The notes under the pieces: generated by a model
What the model was told of the DNA's origin: nothing
Database searches by the model: none
What the model saw: only the letters and a program-made list of their open reading frames with translations
Shown: one piece after another, positions 16,959 through 28,215 of the stretch
Numbering within the stretch: position 1 is the stretch's first letter
Layout of the letters: each line of letters begins with the position of its first letter
Made by a program: the position numbers and the translations under genes
Assembly (NCBI RefSeq): GCF_014654895.1
Contig: NZ_BNBE01000001.1
Span: forward strand, 496,001 to 560,000
Reading direction: 5' to 3'
Origin: Streptomyces filamentosus
Lineage (GTDB): Bacteria; Actinomycetota; Actinomycetes; Streptomycetales; Streptomycetaceae
Length of the DNA: 64,000 nucleotides

Positions 16959-18284
16959 TCAGGGCTCCAGCGACGGCTGGCCGTTCTGCGAGGCGAGATC
17001 GGCCGGAGTGAGCGGGTTCATGGCGGTTACGTCGCGGGGGGCGAGCTGGAAGCCCTGCCAGTGGACGGGCATGGGCTGCTGGTCCTCGTCCCGGGCGATG
17101 TGGTGGAACCCGATGTTGACCCACACGGTCGGTTTGGTCAGAGTCTCCCCGTTGACCCATTTGTCCACGCTGTCACCGGCGTTGGGGGCGCAGTTGCCGA
17201 TGTTGTTGCTGGCGTACTGCTCGCAGCCGCGGGCCTGGGTGAAGTAGACGTCGTGCTTGGTGAAGCCGCGGCCGGCGTGGGTGTCGGTGTGGCCGGGGAC
17301 GATCTCGTAGCTGCGGGCGTGGCCGTCGGCGTTCTTGCCGGTGCCGCTGACCACCCGCCACCAGCGCATGTTCTTGGCGTCGCCGGCGAGTTCCTTGGTG
17401 ACGGCGGTGCGCCGGGTCGTCACGGTGGGGCTGCCGTCGCCGGTGGGCGGAGTGACGGTGGAGTCGTACTGCTCGATGCGGTCCTTGCCGCCGTCGAGGC
17501 CGAAGTCGAGCTTCCAGAAGACGTTGTGGGCGTGGCTGGTGGCGTAGCCCCGGGCGCCCTTGCCGATGGGCCAGCCGCGGCCGTCGGTGGCGTTGTAGTC
17601 GACGGGCGAGAGGCTGCCGGTGGCGCCCACGTTGGCGCCGACGGTGCCGTCGGCGGAGAAGCGCCACTCGGAGATGTACTCGTACCAGCCGACCTTGTTG
17701 ACGGTGTAGACGAGCAGGTCCTTGGCCTGGGCCTGGTGGACGCCGGTGCCGGAGTCGGCGGCCATGCGGTAGGCGTGGCCGCGGGCCCTGGTGGTGGTGC
17801 ACAGGCCCTTGACCTGGCCGACCTCGGGCACCTTGACGGTGGTGAGGGTGCCGCCGGGGCATTCGGCGGCCTTGAGGTCCTGGAGGCCCCAGCCGAAGCC
17901 GGCGCCGGTGAGGTCGTCGTACTCGGCGCCGCCGTCGTCGTACGGGACGTGGATCTGGGCGAGGCGGGCGCTGGAGAGGACGCGGACGGGGGCGCCGCCG
18001 GGCGGCTGGTAGGTGACGTGGTCGAGGATCAGGCCGGCGTCGGTGCTGTAGCGCCAGCACATGTTCCAGGTGGCGCCGCCGTCGAGCTTCTTGGTGATGC
18101 GGTACGCGGCCGAGCAGACGGCGGTGACGGGCGGGTGGCTCGCGGTGGGCCGGGGGCTGGGCGGGTTCGGGAGGGCGGGCGTGCCGGAGGCGGGCGTCGC
18201 GGCGGCGGTGGCCGTGCCCAGGAGGGCGGTGGCCGCGAGTGCGGCGAGGGTCCCCCGGGTTCGCCGGTGGTGCCGGTCGGTCAT
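16959..18284 (-). CDS. secreted copper amine oxidase (short, divergent)
   Basis: A 441-aa exported protein with an Arg-rich Tat-like N-terminus. The rest matches the catalytic domain of copper amine oxidases: a VPYDDGG...YDDLTGAGFG region with the candidate catalytic Asp, HAHNVFWKLDFGLDG with two Cu-binding His, and GFHHIARDEDQQPMP with the third. The topaquinone-precursor Tyr is retained in VGWYEYISEW, but the usual preceding Asn is Trp. The large N-terminal domains of typical 640-aa enzymes are absent. It probably oxidises a primary amine outside the cell. The secreted protein encoded upstream on the same strand is a likely partner. Confidence 0.75.
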   Translation of the reverse strand: MTDRHHRRTRGTLAALAATALLGTATAAATPASGTPALPNPPSPRPTASHPPVTAVCSAAYRITKKLDGGATWNMCWRYSTDAGLILDHVTYQPPGGAPVRVLSSARLAQIHVPYDDGGAEYDDLTGAGFGWGLQDLKAAECPGGTLTTVKVPEVGQVKGLCTTTRARGHAYRMAADSGTGVHQAQAKDLLVYTVNKVGWYEYISEWRFSADGTVGANVGATGSLSPVDYNATDGRGWPIGKGARGYATSHAHNVFWKLDFGLDGGKDRIEQYDSTVTPPTGDGSPTVTTRRTAVTKELAGDAKNMRWWRVVSGTGKNADGHARSYEIVPGHTDTHAGRGFTKHDVYFTQARGCEQYASNNIGNCAPNAGDSVDKWVNGETLTKPTVWVNIGFHHIARDEDQQPMPVHWQGFQLAPRDVTAMNPLTPADLASQNGQPSLEP

Positions 18285-18355
18285 GCGGGTGTGCTCCTTG
18301 ACGTGTCGGGGCCCCCGCGGGGCGGGGGCGGGCGGGGAACGGCGGGCGGCGGTGG

Positions 18356-19234
18356 TCAGCCGACGCGGACGACGTTCCTCGCGGAGAGGTCGACGATCAG
18401 GTTCCGGGTGTCGATCCAGGCGCCGTTGCGGACCTTGGCGACGAGCCGGACGCAGCGGTGCTCTCCGCAGCGGGAGAGCGCCTCCGGCACGTTCTTCTCC
18501 CGGTAGGTGCGGTAGACGTCGCCGTTGAACCAGAGCTGGTCGACGCCCTTCAGTTCGGTGCCGGTGGCGTCCCGGTAGTCCTCCTTCACGCCCTTGCCGA
18601 GGGGGCTCGCGAGGATGAGCTCCATGGCGGCGCGCAGCTCCTCGGGGTGGGCGGAGGGCTGCACCCCGCGCCGGACGCCGGTGGTCTCGACCTTTCCGGT
18701 GGCCAGGTCGACGGTCCGGGTGACGAGTTCGTCGCGCGCGTAGTCGTAGAGGCGGACCTGGGCGCGGCGCCTGCCCTCCTGGCCGGGGACCGGGTCGGCG
18801 AGTTCGGTGCCGAGGTGCTGCGGGCGGCCCCGGTCGCCGTCGACGTCCTGCCGGGCGGCGGTGTCGCCGGGGGCGAGCGCGAGGTCGCGGGCGCGGGCGA
18901 GTTCGGCGTCGGTGAGCGGGTCGGTGCCGGTGCCGCGGTCGCCCTCGGCGGCGGCGGGGACGACGGTGGCGGGCGGGGCGGGCGGTGCGCCCCTGCCGTC
19001 GGCACCGGCCGCGCCGTCCGCTCCGGCCGCGCCCTGGGCGCCGGTCCCGGTCGCGGCGCCGGGGGCTCCGGCGGCGGTGGACGCGGCACCCGGGGTTCCG
19101 GCGGCGGCGGAGGGCAGGTCCTCCGCTCCGGCGGCGCCCGGCAGGGTGATCGCGACCGCGGCGGCGGTTCCCGTCACCGCCATGGCCGCGCCTGCCACCA
19201 CCTTCCCCAAGTGGCGTCGTACTATTTCGTACAC
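18356..19234 (-). CDS. secreted protein paired with the amine oxidase
   Basis: A 292-aa protein with an N-terminal membrane or signal segment (VVAGAAMAVTGTAAAVAITLPGAAGAED). An Ala/Gly/Pro-rich linker of about 70 residues follows, then a folded C-terminal domain with two Cys in SRCGEHRCVRL. GTG 19234 follows GGGGGA; the longer frame is not needed. It precedes the amine oxidase by 71 bp on the same strand. In other Streptomyces a similar neighbour is called a tyramine oxidase accessory subunit, which I cite from memory. No catalytic motif is seen. Confidence 0.65.
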   Translation of the reverse strand: MYEIVRRHLGKVVAGAAMAVTGTAAAVAITLPGAAGAEDLPSAAAGTPGAASTAAGAPGAATGTGAQGAAGADGAAGADGRGAPPAPPATVVPAAAEGDRGTGTDPLTDAELARARDLALAPGDTAARQDVDGDRGRPQHLGTELADPVPGQEGRRRAQVRLYDYARDELVTRTVDLATGKVETTGVRRGVQPSAHPEELRAAMELILASPLGKGVKEDYRDATGTELKGVDQLWFNGDVYRTYREKNVPEALSRCGEHRCVRLVAKVRNGAWIDTRNLIVDLSARNVVRVG

Positions 19235-19371
19235 ATTTCCCCCTCTATCCCCCGCTTGGCCTGCGGTCACCCAGTAGGACGGGGCGCGTTCCCGGGAGGT
19301 TGCGCATCTTTCGGGCAGGATCTGGCCGAAGAGCACGCATGAACCCGGACAGAAGAGGAATATTCGTACGC

Positions 19372-21492
<2,121 letters not shown>

Positions 21493-22807
21493 GCGCCCCG
21501 CGCGGCTCCCCGGTCCGCCCGGTCCGCCCGGTCCGTACGGTCCAGGAGAGCGCCGCGCAGGCGACGGCCGCCCCCACCGCCACCGCGAAGGCGGCGGGGG
21601 CGCCGTGCCGTTCGGCGAGCCGGCCGGACAGCGCCAGGGCGAGTGCCTGGCCGCCGACGATCCCGCTGGTGAGGAAGGCCATGGACTCGGCGAGCCGGCC
21701 GGCGGGGACGGCCCGCTCGGTCAGCGCGAAGACGGTGATGAGGTGCGGGGCGTAGGCGGCGCCGAGGACGGTCACTACCGCGTAGAGCCCGGTGAGGCTG
21801 TCGACCGCGAGGAGCGGCAGGGAGAGCAGGACCAGTCCGGCGGTCGCGGTCCGCCAGCGGAGGGTGAGGCCGATCCGGGCGGGCAGGGCGGCGAGCGAGA
21901 GGCCGACGGCGGCGCTCATCACGCCCATCGCCGCGTAGACGAGCCCGGCCTGGGCGGGGGCGCCGAGGCCCGCGGTGAGGGCGGTGATGCCGGCCTGGGA
22001 GGCGCCGAACATGGCGCCCTGGAGGACCATCGTCGCCCGGAGGGCGTAGGCGGAGCCGGGCAGCCGCGTCCGTTCGGCGGCACCCGTGCGGGTGGCGGGC
22101 GCGTCCGGCCCCGGGGCCGCCGGGGCGAGGGCGCGGGCGGTCGGGTGGAGCGCGAAGGCGGTGCCGCAGAGGGCGAGCAGCAGGGACGCGCCGAGCAGGG
22201 CGGCGCCCGGGTGGGCGAGGGCGGCGGCGAGGCCGACGAGGGCCGGGCCGAGGACGAAGGACACCTCGTCGAGGGTGCCCTCGAAGGAGAGGACCGCGCC
22301 GACCGTCCGGTCGTCGGCGCCGGCCCTGCGGGCGAGGGCCACCGAGCGGGTCCGGGCGAGCGGCCCGATCTGCGGGACGGTCGCCCCGGCGAGCAGCGCG
22401 AGGGGCACCAGGAGCCCGGTGGGGGCGTGGGCGACGGCGGCGAGGACCAGGGCGGCGACGGCCACGGCGTTGGCGAGGGAGGCGGCGAGGACGGGGCCGC
22501 GCTGGCCGCGCCGGTCGGCGAGCCGGCCCAGGAGGGGGCCCGCGACGGTCTGTCCGGCGGCCAGCGCCCCTCCGGCGAGCCCGGCGGTGGCCAGGGAGCC
22601 GCTGGTCTCCGCGACCAGGAGCACGCTGCCGAGCTGGCACATCGCGGTCGGCAGCCGGCCGAGGAAGGAGAGGACCGGGAGGGCGGGGCCGAGCGGGGCG
22701 AGGGTGTCGCGGTACGTCCGGAGCATCGGCCGAAAGTAACGCGAGCCACCCGAACGGGTGCATCGGCGGATGACACGGAAGCTCCCGTACGGGGTACGTA
22801 CGTTCGC

Positions 22808-25270
22808 ATGACGTCCAACCCGGTCCTTCCCCCCGCCTCCTCCGCCGTCATGCCCTCCGCGTCCCCCGCCGCCGCCCCCTCGGCCGCGCCCTCTCCCGCT
22901 CCGTCCGCGTCCCCCGCCGCCGCCCCTCCCCCGTACTCCCCCGCCGTCGTCCCCACCGCCACCTACCGGCTCCAGCTCCAGCCCGCCTTCCCCTTCGCCG
23001 CCGCCGAGCGGGTCGTGCCGCACCTCGCCGGGCTCGGGGTCTCGCACCTGCACCTCTCCCCCGTCCTGGAGGCGGTGCCGGGTTCCCTCCACGGGTACGA
23101 CGTCACCGACCACCGGTCCGTGCGGGCGGAGCTGGGCGGCGAGGCGGGGCTGCGGGCGCTCGCCGCGACCGCCCGCGCGCACGGCCTCGGCCTGGTGGTG
23201 GACCTGGTGCCGAACCACATGGCGGCCTCGCCGCGCCACAACCACGCGCTGCGGGAGGTGCTGCGGGACGGCCCGGAGTCGCCGTACGCCCGCTGGTTCG
23301 ACGTCGACCGGTCGGCCGGGGACGGCCGGATCCTGCTGCCGGTGCTGCCCGCACGGCTCTCCGAGGTGTGGGACCGGCTGCGGGTCGAGGACGGGGTGCT
23401 CCGCCTGGACGGGCAGGAGTTCCCCCTCCGGCCGGGGACCGAGCACCTGCCGCTCGACGCGCTCCTGGACGCCCAGTGGTACCGGCTCGGCTGGTGGCGG
23501 CTCGCCCGCACCGAGCTCGGCTACCGCCGCTTCTTCACCGTCTCGGACCTCATCGGGGTGCGGGTGGAGGACCCGGAGGTCTTCCGGGCGACCCACGCGA
23601 AGGTCCTGGAGCTGGTCGCCGACGGGGTCGTCGAGGGGCTGCGGATCGACCACCCGGACGGACTCGCCGACCCGCAGGGCTATCTGGAGCGGCTCGCGGC
23701 GGAGACCGGCGGCCGCTGCTGGACGGTGGTCGAGAAGATCCTCACCGGGGACGAGACCCTGCCGGAGTCCTGGCCGGTGGCCGGCACCACCGGCTACGAC
23801 GCCCTGCGGCTGGTCGACGGCGTCCTCACCGACCCCGAGGGCGCCGCCGAACTCGCGGACGCCTACCGGGAGTTCACCGGACGGGCAGCGGACCGGGGCG
23901 GGGAGTGGGAGCAGACCGCCCGGCGCGCCGCGTACGAGGTGGTGCGGCACGACCTGGCGGCCGAGACGGCGGTCCTGACCCGGGCGGCGGTGCGGCTCTG
24001 CGCCGCCGATCCCGCGCTCCGGGACCACGCGCCCTGGGCGCTGCGGACGGCGATCGAGGAACTCCTCGTCCGCGTGCCGGTCTACCGGCCCTACCGGACC
24101 GACGCCGCACGGGTCCTCACCCCGGAGGCCGCCCGGGGCGCGCGGGCCGCCTTCGCGGTGCCGGAGGAGGCGGCCGCCGTGGACGCCGTCCGGGGGCTGG
24201 TCCTGGAGACGTCCGGCGACTCCCCCGAACACCGGGCGTTCCGGGCGCGGTTCGCGCAGACCTCCTCGGCGCTGCGCGCCAAGTCCACCGAGGACACCGC
24301 CTTCTACCGGTACGCCCCGCTGCTCTCGGCCAACGAGGTCGGCGGCGATCCGGGGAAACCCGCCGTCGGCGTGGGGGAGTTCCACGCGGCCTGCGCCCGG
24401 CTGGCCCGCGACTGGCCGGCCACGGGCACGGTCCTCACCACCCACGACACCAAGCGCAGCGCCGACGTGCGGGCGGCGATCGCGGTCCTCGCCCAGCGCC
24501 CGGCGGCGTGGACGGAGCTGCTGGCCGAGGCGTCGGCCGCCGTTCCGGCGCCGGACCCGCACCTGGCCTGGACGGCCTGGCAGACCGCCTTCGGCTTCGG
24601 GACGCCGGACCCGGAGCGGATCGGGCCCGCGGTGCTCAAGGCCGTGCGGGAGGAGGGGCTGCGGACCTCGTGGACCGAACAGGACCCGGCGTACGAGCGG
24701 GCGGTGGCCGAGTTCGCCGCGGCCGGTCCCGGCCGGGTGCCGTTGCGGTCGGCGTCCGGGGCCGCCTTCACGCTGGAGCCGCACGTCCGGGCGCACGCGG
24801 ACGGCGCGGTCCTGGCGCAGCTGACGATGCCGGGCGTCCCGGAGCTGTACCAGCACACCGAGCGGGAGTACCGGGCGCTGGTCGACCCGGACAACCGGGC
24901 GCCGTACGAGCCCGGTCCGGACGACGACAGGACGGCGCTGGTGCGGGCCGCGCTGCGGCTGCGGCGCGAGCGTCCGGCGGCCTTCGGCCCCGGCTCCTCG
25001 TACGTCCCGCTGGCCGCCGGGGGCCCGGCCGCCGCGCACTGTCTCGCCTTCGCGCGCGGCGGGGAGGTGGTCACGGTGGTGACCCGGCTGTCGCTGCGGC
25101 TCGCGGAGGCGGGCGGCTGGCGGGACACCGAGCTGGTGCTGCCGGAGGGCCGCTGGGCCGATGTCCTCGACGGGGTGCGGGAGTTCACCGGAGGGGCGGC
25201 GAGCGAGCTCAAACTGGCGGAGCTGCTGGCGGACCGGCCGGTCGCCCTCCTCGCACGGCTCGACGGCTGA
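22808..25270 (+). CDS. treY: malto-oligosyltrehalose synthase TreY
   Basis: An 820-aa GH13 enzyme that isomerises the reducing end of maltodextrins to a trehalose linkage. Family segments include TATYRLQLQPAFPF (about residue 50), VVDLVPNHMA, GLRIDHPDGLADP with the nucleophile Asp, VVEKIL with the acid Glu, and TTHDTKRSADVRAR-like THDTKRSADV. Residues about 8-48 are an unusual Pro/Ala/Ser-rich extension before the conserved start. The ribosome site of ATG 22808 is weak, so a later start is conceivable, but no ATG or GTG close to the core is better placed. Confidence 0.93.
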   Translation: MTSNPVLPPASSAVMPSASPAAAPSAAPSPAPSASPAAAPPPYSPAVVPTATYRLQLQPAFPFAAAERVVPHLAGLGVSHLHLSPVLEAVPGSLHGYDVTDHRSVRAELGGEAGLRALAATARAHGLGLVVDLVPNHMAASPRHNHALREVLRDGPESPYARWFDVDRSAGDGRILLPVLPARLSEVWDRLRVEDGVLRLDGQEFPLRPGTEHLPLDALLDAQWYRLGWWRLARTELGYRRFFTVSDLIGVRVEDPEVFRATHAKVLELVADGVVEGLRIDHPDGLADPQGYLERLAAETGGRCWTVVEKILTGDETLPESWPVAGTTGYDALRLVDGVLTDPEGAAELADAYREFTGRAADRGGEWEQTARRAAYEVVRHDLAAETAVLTRAAVRLCAADPALRDHAPWALRTAIEELLVRVPVYRPYRTDAARVLTPEAARGARAAFAVPEEAAAVDAVRGLVLETSGDSPEHRAFRARFAQTSSALRAKSTEDTAFYRYAPLLSANEVGGDPGKPAVGVGEFHAACARLARDWPATGTVLTTHDTKRSADVRAAIAVLAQRPAAWTELLAEASAAVPAPDPHLAWTAWQTAFGFGTPDPERIGPAVLKAVREEGLRTSWTEQDPAYERAVAEFAAAGPGRVPLRSASGAAFTLEPHVRAHADGAVLAQLTMPGVPELYQHTEREYRALVDPDNRAPYEPGPDDDRTALVRAALRLRRERPAAFGPGSSYVPLAAGGPAAAHCLAFARGGEVVTVVTRLSLRLAEAGGWRDTELVLPEGRWADVLDGVREFTGGAASELKLAELLADRPVALLARLDG

Positions 25271-25338
25271 CCCCATACTGGGCGGACGGATGGGCGGGCG
25301 GGCGGGCGACGGAAGTCCGTCCGGCGGAAGGGGGGGCG

Positions 25339-25563
25339 ATGTTCCTGCTGGTGCTGTTCGGCGGTCTGGGGGGCCTGGTCGCGCTGATGGCGGTGGTGCT
25401 GTGGCGGCGGGACCGGAGGCGGAACCGCACCGAGAGCTTCGAGGGCCTGCGCATCGAGGAGCAGGCGCGTCTCCAGGCCGCCCAGGACCGGGTGTCGTAC
25501 CACTCCCGCGCGGTGCACAACGGGCCGCCGACCCACAGCGACGCCTACCAGCGGCGGCGCTGA
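25339..25563 (+). CDS. small single-pass membrane protein
   Basis: A 74-aa protein. Residues 1-21 form one membrane helix (FLLVLFGGLGGLVALMAVVL), followed by a basic stop-transfer run RRDRRRNR and a cytoplasmic tail rich in Glu, Gln and Arg. ATG 25339 follows a GGAAGGGGG site. It lies 68 bp after treY and is probably co-transcribed. No family function is known to me. Confidence 0.75.
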   Translation: MFLLVLFGGLGGLVALMAVVLWRRDRRRNRTESFEGLRIEEQARLQAAQDRVSYHSRAVHNGPPTHSDAYQRRR

Positions 25564-25583
25564 GGGCCGGGGCGCGGAGGCCG

Positions 25584-25619
25584 CGCGCACCGGCGGGCCG
25601 CCGGGCCCGCCGGTGCGCG
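25584..25619. terminator. bidirectional terminator hairpin
   Basis: The arms cgcgcaccggcgggc (25584-25598) and gcccgccggtgcgcg (25605-25619) are exact complements around a 6-nt loop. The element lies between the small membrane protein gene (+) and the convergent secreted protein gene (-). Confidence 0.75.
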
Positions 25620-25657
25620 TCGGATCCGGCCGGTACGCGTGAGCCGGCCCGCGCGCG

Positions 25658-26143
25658 TCAGAGCCGGCCGGCGCGCGTGACCTCGCACTCGGTGTACTCG
25701 GAGCCGTCGCCGGTGCCCGGGTAGGGGGTGCTCAGCTCGGCGCTCGCGGAGGCGCCGGCGGCGACCGCGATGCCGGTCTTCACGGCGGTCGCCGGGACGG
25801 CGGTGGCTGCGGTGCCGGTGAACTTCATGGTGACGGAGTAGTCGTAGTCGAGCGCGCCGTCGTTCTTGACCGTGATGCGGGCGGTGAGGCTCTTGGTCGC
25901 CGCGTCGTAGGCGCACTTGTCGATGGTCACGTCGCGGACGGCGGCGTTGCCGCTGCTGCCGCCGCCGGAGACGGAGGAGCCGGAGGAGTTGTCGTCGTCG
26001 CTGTGGTGGGTGCTGCCGCCCGAGCTGGAACTGGAGCCGGAGCTCGATCCGGAGCAGCTGCCGCCGTGCGAACCGCGGGCACCGGTGAGGGCGAGGACGG
26101 CGATGCCGAAGACGGCGATCGCGCGGGCATGACGAATCTTCAC
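25658..26143 (-). CDS. secreted protein with Ser/Gly-rich linker
   Basis: A 161-aa exported protein. The signal sequence VKIRHARAIAVFGIAVLALTG is followed by a Ser/Gly/Asp-rich linker (residues about 28-70), then a beta-rich domain with DKCAYDAATKSLTARITVKN and a terminal ECEVT. Two Cys (KCAYD and ECEVT) could form a disulfide. GTG 26143 is chosen because GGGGAA lies eight bases upstream; ATG 26173 would add ten non-signal-like residues. The fold resembles extracellular DUF4352-like domains, but this is unconfirmed. Confidence 0.72.
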   Translation of the reverse strand: MKIRHARAIAVFGIAVLALTGARGSHGGSCSGSSSGSSSSSGGSTHHSDDDNSSGSSVSGGGSSGNAAVRDVTIDKCAYDAATKSLTARITVKNDGALDYDYSVTMKFTGTAATAVPATAVKTGIAVAAGASASAELSTPYPGTGDGSEYTECEVTRAGRL

Positions 26144-26233
26144 TTGTTGTGTTCCCCGTTGGAAGTGGTTCATCAGAAGGGCTCGTTTGACGAGCGCACG
26201 TCACCCTAGCAGCGGGGGCGGAGGGGTCGGGAA

Positions 26234-27304
26234 TCAGCCGTTCGGCCGGACGACGAGGGTGCGGGGGGCCCGGGTGATGAGTCCGGCGGGCGCCGGGCGG
26301 AAGCCGTCGGCCAGCCGCAGCCGGGGCATCGCCCCGAAGAGGGCCCGCAGCGCGTACTCCGCCTCCAGGCCGGCCAGGAGCACCGCCGGGCAGAAGCCCT
26401 CGCCGTAGGTGAGCTGGCCCGGGTCGTCGCGCAGCGGGTCGAAGCGGTCCGGTTCGCGGAACCGCTCCGGGTCCCGTCCGGCCGCCCCGATCAGCAGCGC
26501 GACGGAGGAGCCGCCCGGCAGGATCCCGCCGCTGACCCGCACGTCCTCCCGGGTGCGGCGGACGGCGATCTGCACCGGCGGGTCGCGGCGCAGCGACTCC
26601 GCCCACGCGCGGGCCACCAGGCCCGACGGGGCGTCGCGCAGGGCGGCGACCTGGTCGGGGTCGGCGAGGACGTTGCCGAGGAAGGAGGCCAGCGCCTTCT
26701 CCCGTACGGCGATCTGGCCGCCGCACTCCCCCGCGAGCGCGGTCGCGGCCCGGCCCCTGACCAGCCGCATCATGTCCCGGTAGGGCACGCCGACGGCGGC
26801 GGCGACGGTCCCGGCGGGCAGCCAGTGGCAGAAGTCGGCCACCAGGTCGGCCTGCGGACGGCCGGCGATCCGGCGGGCCAGGACGTACGCGGTGCGCGCC
26901 ACGACGGCCCGCAGCTCGGCCGGGTCCACCTCGGTGTGGGTGCGGGCGCACGCCGGGTCGCCGGGCCGGTGCCCGTGGCTGAAGCGGGGGTCGGTGAGGG
27001 CGGTCGCCACGTCCGCGTACCGGCTGAGCACCCAGGCGCGCAGCAGCGGGTCGTAGGTGAGCGGGAAGTCCTCGCGCAGCCTGCGGTGCACGGGGTGCGG
27101 GTCGAGGGCGGCGCCGGGGTCCAGCGGGCTGGGGGCGACCGTCCGCCCGCCGGGCGGGACGTCGCTCCCGGCGGCCGGGTCGGCGACGGCCCGCACCCGT
27201 CCCGGCGCGGTGGTCCGCCCCGCGGGCGTCATGGCGGGCAGCCGCCGCCAGGGGTCGTCCCCCGCGCCGCGCCCCGCCCGGCGATCCGGCTCGTCACGCA
27301 TCAC
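26234..27304 (-). CDS. cytochrome P450-like protein with abnormal heme loop
   Basis: A 356-aa protein resembling bacterial class I P450s but shorter than the usual 400. The Pro-rich N-terminus, HPVHRRLREDFPLTYDPLLRAWVLSRY, the K-helix E-x-x-R in ESLRRDPP and the RDPERFREPDRFDP segment are all P450-like. The heme loop reads LTYGEGFCPAVLLAG: aligned with F-G-x-G-x-H-x-C, Ala is at the ligand Cys position and Cys replaces the His two residues earlier. The I-helix A-G-x-x-T is not clear either. It may not bind heme normally, or it may serve another role. Neighbours give no pathway. Confidence 0.7.
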   Translation of the reverse strand: MMRDEPDRRAGRGAGDDPWRRLPAMTPAGRTTAPGRVRAVADPAAGSDVPPGGRTVAPSPLDPGAALDPHPVHRRLREDFPLTYDPLLRAWVLSRYADVATALTDPRFSHGHRPGDPACARTHTEVDPAELRAVVARTAYVLARRIAGRPQADLVADFCHWLPAGTVAAAVGVPYRDMMRLVRGRAATALAGECGGQIAVREKALASFLGNVLADPDQVAALRDAPSGLVARAWAESLRRDPPVQIAVRRTREDVRVSGGILPGGSSVALLIGAAGRDPERFREPDRFDPLRDDPGQLTYGEGFCPAVLLAGLEAEYALRALFGAMPRLRLADGFRPAPAGLITRAPRTLVVRPNG

Positions 27305-27509
27305 GCCCCCTGTCGTCCGACCGGTACGGCCCTGCCACGGCCACCGGGAGGCGACGCGCGTCCCCCCACCTCATCACCGGTGGCCCCGCACCGCCCGCCC
27401 CGTACGGCCGAACGGGTGAGAGAGGGCCGCGCTGACCTCGGCGGACCCGTCCCGCGAGGGGGCCGGCCCGCCGGGAGGAGGGGGATCGGGGTCCGCCCGG
27501 AGGAGGGGG

Positions 27510-28064
27510 TCAGTCCGCCGAGAGCCGGAAGGTCGTCTCGCCGAAGCCGACGACGTCGCCGGCGCGCACCACGACCGCGCCGACGACGCGGCGGCCGTTG
27601 ACGGTGGTGCCGTTGGTGGAGCCGAGGTCGCGGAGGATCCACAGCCCGTCCTGGAGGGAGAGCTCGGCGTGCAGGCGGGAGGCGGTCTCGTGGGTGAGGC
27701 GCAGGCCGTTGGCCGGGTCGCGGCCGATGCGGAGGGGGTACGGGCCCGGCTGCGGCAGCAGCAGCTTCGGCAGGCGTTCGGCGTGCCAGGCCCGGCCGAC
27801 GCGCGCGGTGAACGCCGACATCCGCTCGACCGCGCCCACCACCCGCCGGGTCCAGGTGCCCTCGCTGCGCAGGTCGGCGGTGAGGAGGGCGAGTTCGTCG
27901 GGGCGGCGGGCCGCCAGGGCCCGTTCCATGCGGAAGAGGAAGGTGTCGTGCGAGAGACGGCCCTGCGCCGCGCCTTCCCTGAGCAGGCCCAGCGCGCGGT
28001 CCCGGTCGGCGTCGGTCAGCCGGGGGGAGTGCGCCGGGGGCTCGTAAGGGTAAGGGGTCGTCAC
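27510..28064 (-). CDS. DUF1707 and FHA domain protein
   Basis: A 184-aa cytoplasmic protein. Residues about 12-70 are a DUF1707/SHOCT-like domain (LTDADRDRALGLLREGAAQGRLSHDTF). Residues about 108-184 are an FHA domain with the phosphothreonine-binding pattern IGRDPANGLRL, then SRLHAEL, then DLGSTNGTTVNG. It should bind Thr-phosphorylated partners of Ser/Thr kinases; none is encoded nearby. The GTG start at 28064 is divergent from the next acetyltransferase gene. Confidence 0.88.
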   Translation of the reverse strand: MTTPYPYEPPAHSPRLTDADRDRALGLLREGAAQGRLSHDTFLFRMERALAARRPDELALLTADLRSEGTWTRRVVGAVERMSAFTARVGRAWHAERLPKLLLPQPGPYPLRIGRDPANGLRLTHETASRLHAELSLQDGLWILRDLGSTNGTTVNGRRVVGAVVVRAGDVVGFGETTFRLSAD

Positions 28065-28215
28065 CCCGCGATTGTCCGGGTGTCCGGGCCGGGCTGTCCA
28101 GGAGTCCCCCGTCGCCGGGGCGTACCGACTCCGCCACAAAACCCGGTGCCCACCTGGCGGAACGGCTGTTACGGTCTGCGGGCTCCGACCGACGACCCCT
28201 TGGGGGACCTTCCGC

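Noticed and set aside
21605..22807. An N-terminal extension of TreY of about 400 residues
   Set aside because: It lies opposite the MFS transporter gene and is Gly/Glu/Arg-rich noise; the enzyme start at 22808 is just before conserved sequence.
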